This document shows positions 1-6,220 of a stretch of 64,000 nt of DNA, piece by piece. The position numbers and the translations under genes are program-made. The notes beneath the pieces were generated by a model that searched no databases, was not told the DNA's origin, and worked only from the letters and a program-made list of their open reading frames with translations. This DNA is from Alphaproteobacteria bacterium. GTDB taxonomy: Bacteria > Pseudomonadota > Alphaproteobacteria > Rhodobacterales > Rhodobacteraceae. The number at the start of each line of letters is the position of its first letter. The first letter of the stretch is position 1. The DNA is taken from contig JAUIAS010000011.1 in assembly GCA_030425395.1 (NCBI GenBank), positions 1-64,000 on the forward strand, written 5' to 3'.

Positions 1-2
1 AC

Positions 3-1406
3 CAGGCGATGTCGCGTTTGTCCTCGGGGCTGCGCATCAACGCAGCCAAGGATGACGCCGCAGGCATGGCCATCGCGGAAAAGATGACATCGCAGATCAC
101 CGGCCTGAACCAGGCGGTGCGCAACGCAACCGACGCCAAGAACCTGCTGGACACCACCGAAGGCGCGCATGTCGAAGTATCGAACATGCTCCAACGTCTG
201 CGCGAACTGGCGGTGCAGTCGTCCAACGACACGAACACATCCGGCGACCGCAGCAACTTGAATTCCGAAGCGAAACAACTCGTGACCGAAATCAACCGGG
301 TTGCCAAGGACACCACCTTTAACGGAATGAACGTTCTGGATGGTTCCTTCTCGGGCAAGCAATTCCAGATCGGCGCGGATTCGGGCCAGATCCTGAACGT
401 CAGCGTGGAAAGCGCCGCCGCCACGGCCATCGGATCGAATGTCTTGACAACCAACGTGTCGCTGGCCGCAGGCGCAGGCACCACCGACACCGGCATCGCA
501 GCCGCGACCACGCTGAACATCACCGGTTTTGCTGGCAGCACCGAAATCACGACCACCGCCGGTCAGTCCGCCGAGGAACTGGCCGCTGCCGTCAACAACG
601 TGACCGCCTCCACCGGCGTGACCGCAAGCGCCGAAACCAACGTCAAGCTGGACGCGTTTTCGGCTGCCGACACGGTGACCTTTGACGTGAACGGTGTCAG
701 CATCGGGACAGCCGCGATTTCCGACACAAGCGACCTGCGCGGGATTGCCGACGCGATCAACAACCAGTCGGGCCGCACCGGCGTGACCGCCAAGATGGGC
801 GCGGACAACTCGGAAATCATCCTGACCGATTCCACCGGCGGCGACATCCTGATCGACAACTTCACCACCGGCACCGGCACCACCACGATGGGAAGCACCG
901 CGCTGAACGCCGATGAAACGGCTGCGGGCTCCACCGCCGGTGTGCACACTGCAACGCTGGATGACACCGACAATGCAATGGCCGTCACCGGTCAGGTCGA
1001 ACTGAGCTCCACCAAGCAGTTTTCGGCAGGCACCGATGTTGTGACCGCAGGCACGGTTTTCCTTGAAGCAGCAGCAAACACCTCCGACCTGAACTCGGTC
1101 GCGGAAATCGACCTGTCCACTCTGGAAGGCGCGGCTGAAGCCCTCAAGGTGATCGACGTGGCACTTCAGAAAGTCAGCCAGGCGCGTTCCGATCTCGGTG
1201 CCGTGTCCAACCGGCTCGACAGCACGATCTCGAACCTGACCAACATCACCGTCAACGTCGAAGCGGCGCGGTCCGGTGTGATGGACGCGGATTTCGCGAA
1301 AGAATCATCCGAGATGGCGCGCACCAAAATCCTGTCCCAAGCCAGCACCGCAATGCTCGCTCAGGCCAACAAGACCGCCGAAAACGTGATGAGCCTGCTG
1401 AAGTAA
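3..1406 (+). CDS. fliC: Flagellin, 5' end outside window
   Basis: Subunit of the flagellar filament, exported by the flagellar type III system. The reading frame is open from the first bases, and the visible protein begins in the conserved D0/D1 helix (RLSSGLRINAAKDDAAG), which in flagellins follows about 25-30 further N-terminal residues, so the true start lies upstream of base 1. The C-terminal D1/D0 helices are intact (LGAVSNRLDSTI, ending in an ENVMSLLK-type tail). The central part (about residues 130-370) is Thr/Ala/Gly-rich and low in lysine, as expected of the variable surface domains. The gene is followed by a strong terminator and faces truA. Assignment is secure; which flagellin paralogue it is cannot be told. 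Confidence 0.95.
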   Translation, partial: QAMSRLSSGLRINAAKDDAAGMAIAEKMTSQITGLNQAVRNATDAKNLLDTTEGAHVEVSNMLQRLRELAVQSSNDTNTSGDRSNLNSEAKQLVTEINRVAKDTTFNGMNVLDGSFSGKQFQIGADSGQILNVSVESAAATAIGSNVLTTNVSLAAGAGTTDTGIAAATTLNITGFAGSTEITTTAGQSAEELAAAVNNVTASTGVTASAETNVKLDAFSAADTVTFDVNGVSIGTAAISDTSDLRGIADAINNQSGRTGVTAKMGADNSEIILTDSTGGDILIDNFTTGTGTTTMGSTALNADETAAGSTAGVHTATLDDTDNAMAVTGQVELSSTKQFSAGTDVVTAGTVFLEAAANTSDLNSVAEIDLSTLEGAAEALKVIDVALQKVSQARSDLGAVSNRLDSTISNLTNITVNVEAARSGVMDADFAKESSEMARTKILSQASTAMLAQANKTAENVMSLLK

Positions 1407-1437
1407 CGCGCTATTGGCTTGCAAGATCGGCAAACCC

Positions 1438-1468
1438 AAAACGGGCGGGGGAGATCCCCGCCCGTTTT
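1438..1468. terminator. Bidirectional intrinsic terminator
   Basis: Perfect 13-bp stem (AAAACGGGCGGGG with its complement) around a GAGAT loop. A-rich on one side and T-rich on the other, it can end transcription from both the flagellin gene and the convergent truA gene. Confidence 0.9.
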
Positions 1469-1474
1469 GTCATC

Positions 1475-2242
1475 TCAGGCAAACGGATCCTCTGGGTATC
1501 CGACACCGGCAAGATAAAGCCCGTCTGGCGGGCTGACCGGACCACAGGCGGCACGGTTGCGGGCTTCAAGCGCGTCCATAAGGTCTTGGGCGGTCCAGCT
1601 GCCCGCGCCGACACGTTCCAGCGTTCCCACGAAGCTGCGCACCTGATTGTGCAGAAAGGATCGTGCCCGCACGTGGAAATGCACTTCGGGACCAGAGGTT
1701 CCTTCCGCCTCGACCACGTCCAGCGCATCGAGCGTTTTGACAGGGCTCAGGGCCTGACAGATCGTCGACCGGAACGTGGTGAAATCATGCGTGCCCAGCA
1801 GCCCTTGCGCGGCGTCGTGCATGGCCGCCACATCTACAGATTTTTTCACGTGCCAGACGCGACCCCGGTCAAACGTCGCAGGCGCGCGGCGTGGCAAAAG
1901 GCGAAACAGGTAGCGCCGCTCAACCGCCGAGAACCGGGCGTGCCAGTCCGGCGCGACCCGCGCGCAAGCGGTGATAGCTACTGGCGCGGGCTTGAGATGA
2001 TAGTTCACTGCCTCGGACAGGCGAAACGGATCCCAATCGCGTGTCAGGTCGCAATGTGCCACCTGACCGAAGGCGTGCACGCCTGCGTCGGTGCGGCCTG
2101 CACCGGCGATGTTGTGCGGTCCGGGTTCCAACCGCGCCAGCGCGGCTTCGATTTCACCTTGGACAGATGTCAGGTTCTTCTGCTTTTGCCATCCGACAAA
2201 AGGGCTACCGTCATATTCGATTTTAAACGCATATCTGGGCAT
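1475..2242 (-). CDS. truA: tRNA pseudouridine(38-40) synthase TruA
   Basis: Isomerises uridine to pseudouridine at positions 38-40 of the tRNA anticodon arm; cytoplasmic. The 255-residue length is typical. The N-terminal [10 protein letters not shown] segment and the catalytic-aspartate motif GRTDAGVHA (about residues 50-58) identify the family, and the C-terminal half keeps the [13 protein letters not shown] signature. It is convergent with flagellin across a shared terminator and divergent from the YcjX gene, with about 100 bases between. In roseobacters truA usually stands as a single housekeeping gene, and nothing here suggests otherwise. Confidence 0.95.
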   Translation of the reverse strand: MPRYAFKIEYDGSPFVGWQKQKNLTSVQGEIEAALARLEPGPHNIAGAGRTDAGVHAFGQVAHCDLTRDWDPFRLSEAVNYHLKPAPVAITACARVAPDWHARFSAVERRYLFRLLPRRAPATFDRGRVWHVKKSVDVAAMHDAAQGLLGTHDFTTFRSTICQALSPVKTLDALDVVEAEGTSGPEVHFHVRARSFLHNQVRSFVGTLERVGAGSWTAQDLMDALEARNRAACGPVSPPDGLYLAGVGYPEDPFA

Positions 2243-2349
2243 GTCCGCGACCTAACCCGTCAAAACGATCCGGGCAAGAGGTGGCGGGGCTGGTGTCTGC
2301 GGCACTCGATACCTATCTTGAACCAGAACCGAACGGGAGAGCAGGGCGC

Positions 2350-3759
2350 TTGGGACTATCTTCATTGGCCGATGGGATCTGGCGCGGCGTTGAAACCGTT
2401 GGGGATCGTGTCTCTGAGACGCTGTTCGAACCGGTGATCCGTATCGGCGTCACCGGTCTCGCCCGTTCGGGAAAGACGGTGTTCATCACGTCTTTGGTGG
2501 CCAACCTGCTGGATCGCGGGCGTATGCCGGGATTGGCGGCAGTTCACGAAGGGCGGATCGAGGCGGCCTTTCTGCAACCCCAACCCGATGATACCGTGCC
2601 GCGGTTTGACTATGAAAACCATCTTGGCGCGCTCAGCGGTTCGGCCCCTGTTTGGCCTGAAAGCACCCGCGCGGTGTCGGAATTGCGCCTGTCGCTTCGG
2701 GTGCGGCCCTCGGGGTTGTTGGCGGGGGTGCAGGGTCCGCGCACGGTGCATCTCGATATCGTTGATTATCCGGGCGAATGGCTGCTGGACCTCACGCTTC
2801 TGGATCGTGATTTCACCACATGGTCGCACGAGGTGCTGGCCCGCATTGCGGATCGGCCACAGGCGTCGGCGTTCCTGAAACGTCTGGAGGCTGTCGACCC
2901 GGACGCTCCGCTGGATGAAACAGTTGCGCGGGATCTTGCGGCGGAATTCGCAGCCTATTTGCAGGCGGCGCGGGACGCCGGCTTTTCCGATTGTGCGCCG
3001 GGGCGTTTCCTGTTGCCGGGCGATCTTGAGGGATCACCGGTACTGACCTTTGCGCCGCTGCCTGAAACCGCAGCGCCGCGCGGATCGTTGGCGCGGGAAT
3101 GCGCGCGGCGGTTCGAGGCCTACAAGACCCGCGTGGTCAAACCTTTCTTTCGCGATCATTTTTCCCGGATCGACCGGCAGGTCGTTCTGGTTGATGTGCT
3201 TGGAGCGATCCACAGCGGGCCTGCTGCGGTTGAAGATATGCGCCGGTCGATGGCCGCGATCCTGTCGGCGTTCCGTCCCGGACGCAACGATATCCTTTCG
3301 CGTCTGATCCGGGGGAAACGGGTGGAACGTATCCTGTTCGCCGCGACCAAGGCCGACCACATCCACCACGAACAACACCCCCGGCTGACCGCAATCATGG
3401 CGGCACTCACCCGCGAGGCGCGCGATCGCGCCCAGTTCGCCGGTGCAAAAACCGATGCAATCTCCATCGCCTCACTGCGCGCGACCACGGAGGACATGCG
3501 CACGGTCGAGGGAGAAGAGCTTGGCATGGTGCGCGGTCGCCTTCACGACGGGCGCAGCGTTGTGACCTTTCCCGGCCATTTGCCCGAAGATCCCGCACAG
3601 CTTTTGCAACCCGCGCGCACTGGTGCGCAGGCCTGGCTGGACGGGGACTACGACATGATGAAGTTCGCCCCGGCACCGCTTGCGATCAGGCCCGGCGACG
3701 GGCCAGCCCACATTCGGTTGGATCGGGCGGCCCAATTTCTGATCGGTGACCGGTTATGA
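2350..3759 (+). CDS. YcjX family (DUF463) GTPase-like protein
   Basis: Predicted P-loop NTPase of the YcjX/DUF463 family, usually paired with the YcjF membrane protein in stress-induced operons; biochemical role poorly defined. The P-loop GLARSGKT lies near residues 36-43, and a later DVLG motif may be the Walker B region. I place the start at TTG 2350, because GGGAG lies 10 bases upstream and family members usually begin just before LSSLADGI. A GTG at 2281 in the same frame would add 23 residues. The stop overlaps the next gene by 4 bases (ATGA), so this is the first gene of a coupled YcjX-GNAT-YcjF operon. Family call is firm, function unknown. Confidence 0.85.
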   Translation: MGLSSLADGIWRGVETVGDRVSETLFEPVIRIGVTGLARSGKTVFITSLVANLLDRGRMPGLAAVHEGRIEAAFLQPQPDDTVPRFDYENHLGALSGSAPVWPESTRAVSELRLSLRVRPSGLLAGVQGPRTVHLDIVDYPGEWLLDLTLLDRDFTTWSHEVLARIADRPQASAFLKRLEAVDPDAPLDETVARDLAAEFAAYLQAARDAGFSDCAPGRFLLPGDLEGSPVLTFAPLPETAAPRGSLARECARRFEAYKTRVVKPFFRDHFSRIDRQVVLVDVLGAIHSGPAAVEDMRRSMAAILSAFRPGRNDILSRLIRGKRVERILFAATKADHIHHEQHPRLTAIMAALTREARDRAQFAGAKTDAISIASLRATTEDMRTVEGEELGMVRGRLHDGRSVVTFPGHLPEDPAQLLQPARTGAQAWLDGDYDMMKFAPAPLAIRPGDGPAHIRLDRAAQFLIGDRL

Positions 3760-4217
3760 CGTCTTGCCACACGCCTGACCGCCACATCCGCTGTGCCCGA
3801 TCCACCGATGCCGGGCGCGTGGGCGCGATCCTGTCGGAATTCATCGACACCACCCCTTGGATGCCGCGCATTCACAGCCGTGCGCAGGATCTCGGATTTG
3901 CGGGTATGATGATCGAACGCGGCTGGGTGTCGGTGGTCGAACAGAACGAACGCGTGGTCGGTTTCATTGCCCTTGATGGTCCCCGCGTTCAGGCCCTTTA
4001 CGTGGGTGCAGAGGCACGCGGACGCGGGCATGGGGCGGCTCTGCTGCAGGGCGCGCAAGCGGCCTTGGACGCACTGGAGCTTTGGACATTTCAGGCCAAC
4101 AATTGCGCGCAGGCATTCTATCGACGTCATGGTTTCTCCGAGGTTGAACGGACCGACGGGGCCCGCAATGACGAACATCTGCCCGATATCCGTTTTCTAT
4201 GGGAAAGGGCTGAGTAA
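3756..4217 (+). CDS. GNAT family N-acetyltransferase
   Basis: Small (153 aa) acetyltransferase of the GNAT fold, predicted to move an acetyl group from acetyl-CoA to an amine. The acetyl-CoA pyrophosphate-binding loop is visible as EARGRGHGAALL around residues 87-98, followed by the FYRRHGF segment typical of motif B. Substrate unknown. It overlaps the YcjX gene by 4 bases and the YcjF gene by 1 base (TAATG), so all three are probably translated together. This suggests, but does not prove, a role in the same envelope or stress process. Ribosomal-protein or small-molecule acetylation are alternatives. Confidence 0.85.
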   Translation: MTSCHTPDRHIRCARSTDAGRVGAILSEFIDTTPWMPRIHSRAQDLGFAGMMIERGWVSVVEQNERVVGFIALDGPRVQALYVGAEARGRGHGAALLQGAQAALDALELWTFQANNCAQAFYRRHGFSEVERTDGARNDEHLPDIRFLWERAE

Positions 4218-5212
4218 TGGCCAAGCGACCGGTTGTGATTGAACTGGACGGGGACGCAAACGCGCCATCTGTGGCCGATGCACCGCCGGTGCCAGATATC
4301 ACGACCCCCACCGCCCAAGGGCAAGCGATGCAGATTGCCGCGCGCGTTGCGGCGCGCAAGCCATCGCGGCTCGGTCGGTGGTTCTGGGGGCTTCTTGCTG
4401 CCGTGCTGGGGGCGTTCGTGTCGTTGGCCGCGTGGGATGTGGTGACCGGTCTGATTGCGTCTGCGCCGGTTCTCGGCTGGGCGATGAGCGGGCTGGTCGC
4501 GGCGTTTCTTCTGGTGCTGGGTGCCCTTGCGCTGCGCGAAGCGGCCGCATTCGGGCGTTTGGCGCGACTTGACCATCTGCGCCATGATGCCACCGCGGCC
4601 CGGTCGGGCGGAGAACTGCGCGCCGCGCGCCAATTTTCGCGGGATTTGATCAAGCTCTACGCCGGGCGCGAAGATACCCGCTGGGCACGTGGGCGGTTCG
4701 AGGACCTATCCGGTGATCAACTGGATGCCGATGGACTGCTTGACCTGCTGGAAGCCGAAGTAATGACACCGCTTGACGCGGCCGCCCGCGCCGAGGTTGA
4801 AACCGCCGCAAGACAGGTGGCGACGGTAACCGCGCTCGTGCCATTGGCACTGGCCGATGTTTTCGCGGCGATGACGGTGAACCTGCGTATGATCCGCCGT
4901 ATCGCCGAAATCTACGGCGGGCGTTCCGGCGTCTTGGGAAGCTGGCGGCTGGCGCGAGCGGTGCTGTCGCATTTGGTGGCCACAGGTGCAGTGGCTGTCG
5001 GCGAAGACATGCTTGAGCATGTGCTGGGCGGCTCGCTTCTGGGCAAGTTGTCCCGGAGGTTTGGCGAAGGCCTCGTGAACGGAGCGTTGACCGCGCGGGT
5101 GGGCGTCGCCGCAATGGAGGTGTGCCGACCATTGCCGTTTTCCGACCGTCACCGGCCGTCAGTGCGCGGTTTGGTGCGCCGGGCCCTGTCGGGACTGATC
5201 AGCCGGGATTGA
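4217..5212 (+). CDS. YcjF/TIGR01620 family membrane protein (DUF697)
   Basis: 331-residue membrane protein of the YcjF family, the usual partner of YcjX. After a hydrophilic N-terminus (about 55 residues) come two hydrophobic helices around residues 58-108 (WFWGLLAAVLGAFVSLAAW and the VAAFLLVLGALAL stretch), then a soluble helical region and the DUF697 domain with a further hydrophobic segment near VTALVPLALADVFAAM. The start codon overlaps the GNAT stop by one base, so this is the third gene of the operon. The exact function is not known; E. coli homologues are heat-shock or envelope-stress induced, and I infer a similar setting. Confidence 0.85.
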   Translation: MAKRPVVIELDGDANAPSVADAPPVPDITTPTAQGQAMQIAARVAARKPSRLGRWFWGLLAAVLGAFVSLAAWDVVTGLIASAPVLGWAMSGLVAAFLLVLGALALREAAAFGRLARLDHLRHDATAARSGGELRAARQFSRDLIKLYAGREDTRWARGRFEDLSGDQLDADGLLDLLEAEVMTPLDAAARAEVETAARQVATVTALVPLALADVFAAMTVNLRMIRRIAEIYGGRSGVLGSWRLARAVLSHLVATGAVAVGEDMLEHVLGGSLLGKLSRRFGEGLVNGALTARVGVAAMEVCRPLPFSDRHRPSVRGLVRRALSGLISRD

Positions 5213-5256
5213 TCTGGCACAAGGTCGGGGTGGCCTTGCCGTCCTATAAGTGCTCC

Positions 5257-5967
5257 ATGAAGGATCATGGACACAGCCACGCTGAAATCCGCGCGCGCAT
5301 CGACGCCGCAAACGGCCCCGGGGTTCTGCGCGATGTCATTTATGGCAGCATCGACGGGTCGGTCACCACCTTTGCCATCGTCGCCGGGGTCGCAGGGGCG
5401 GGATTATCGCCCTTTGTGATCGTCGCACTTGGCATGGCCAATGTTCTGGCTGACGGGTTTTCCATGGCAGCGGGGAATTATTCCGGCACCAAGGCCGAGT
5501 TGGACAACATCCGCCGTCTGCGCCGGATCGAGGAACGGCATATTGATCTTTATCCAGAAGGCGAAAGGGAAGAACTGGCTGAGATCCTGCGCCGCAAAGG
5601 GTTGGAGGGTGCCGCTTTGAAGGCGGCGACCGACGCCATCGCCCAGAACCGGGACGCGTGGATCGAGATGATGATGGAGGGTGAATACGGTGTCGGCGGC
5701 GCGGACCCGCGCCCGATGCGCGCAGCACTGGCCACTTTTGCCGCCTTTCTGATGGCGGGTCTGGTTCCACTGTTGCCGTTTCTGCTTGGGATGGAGGATG
5801 CGTTCCGGGTGTCCGTCTGGATGACGCTTGTGGTGTTCTTTGGCATTGGCGCGCTCAAGAGCCTTTGGGCAATGACGGCGTGGTGGCGGTCAGGATTGGA
5901 GACGCTGGGCATCGGAGGTGTGGCGGCGGCGCTGGCCTATGTGGTGGGCGCGTTGTTCCATGTGTGA
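5257..5967 (+). CDS. VIT1/CCC1 family transporter
   Basis: Membrane protein of the VIT1/CCC1 family, whose characterised members move Fe2+ or Mn2+. The 236-residue protein begins MKDHGHSHAEIRARID; the frame is open further upstream but that part overlaps the YcjF gene and looks non-coding. Family hallmarks: VLRDVIYGSIDGSVTTFAIVAG in the first helix, then LGMANVLADGFSMAAGNY in the second, a charged metal-binding-domain-like loop (RIEERHIDLYPEGEREE) and three C-terminal helices. It begins about 45 bases after YcjF. Likely role is manganese or iron export or sequestration; the exact ion cannot be read from sequence. Confidence 0.88.
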   Translation: MKDHGHSHAEIRARIDAANGPGVLRDVIYGSIDGSVTTFAIVAGVAGAGLSPFVIVALGMANVLADGFSMAAGNYSGTKAELDNIRRLRRIEERHIDLYPEGEREELAEILRRKGLEGAALKAATDAIAQNRDAWIEMMMEGEYGVGGADPRPMRAALATFAAFLMAGLVPLLPFLLGMEDAFRVSVWMTLVVFFGIGALKSLWAMTAWWRSGLETLGIGGVAAALAYVVGALFHV

Positions 5968-6048
5968 CTAAGGAGCATCCGAACCGTGCCTGTTTCGGGA
6001 AAACCTCTGCCGTCAAAGGCGGTCGCACTGGCGAAAACCGTGGTGCGC

Positions 6049-6077
6049 TGGACACGCGCGGGGAGGGGGCCTATAAC
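6049..6077 (+). promoter_or_regulatory. Candidate sigma-70 type promoter upstream of ileS
   Basis: TGGACA (-35) and TATAAC (-10) separated by 17 bases. The predicted start of transcription is near 6084, directly before the ATG of a 16-codon open frame, which would make the leader peptide leaderless. The same arrangement of elements occurs before other genes in the window (52126, 50465). Confidence 0.5.
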
Positions 6078-6084
6078 CCGCGCC

Positions 6085-6135
6085 ATGACACGCCATTTCG
6101 CGATTATCATTCGAATTAGTGTCCCGGCGCTCTGA
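6085..6135 (+). CDS. Putative isoleucine-rich leader peptide upstream of ileS
   Basis: A 16-codon frame reads MTRHFAIIIRISVPAL then TGA. Four of 16 residues are isoleucine, three of them consecutive (codons at 6103-6111), in the leader of the isoleucyl-tRNA synthetase gene. The ATG sits about 7 bases after a good -10 element, so it could be the first codon of a leaderless transcript. The stop codon falls at the edge of the loop of a following stem (6123-6153). The composition and position are what a ribosome-stalling attenuator would need. No run of T follows the stem, so a classic terminator is not evident and control could be on translation or by Rho. Proposed from sequence only. Confidence 0.4.
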   Translation: MTRHFAIIIRISVPAL

Positions 6136-6153
6136 TCGTTCCGAGCTGCCGGG
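6123..6153 (+). other. Stem-loop overlapping the end of the ileS leader peptide
   Basis: CCCGGC-GCTC pairs with GAGC-T-GCCGGG (10 pairs, one bulged T) around a 10-base loop that begins with the leader peptide stop codon. A ribosome stalled on the isoleucine codons would leave this stem free, and one at the stop would mask it. No U-tract follows. Confidence 0.4.
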
Positions 6154-6220
6154 CAAAGGTGTTCGAGTTGTCGCACCGATCCTTCCCCATATTTCCTGAC
6201 ATGATCCGAGGACGCCAGAC

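Noticed and set aside
6123-6153. Reading the ileS leader stem as a Rho-independent terminator
   Set aside because: No T-run follows it; kept only as a possible stalling-linked stem.
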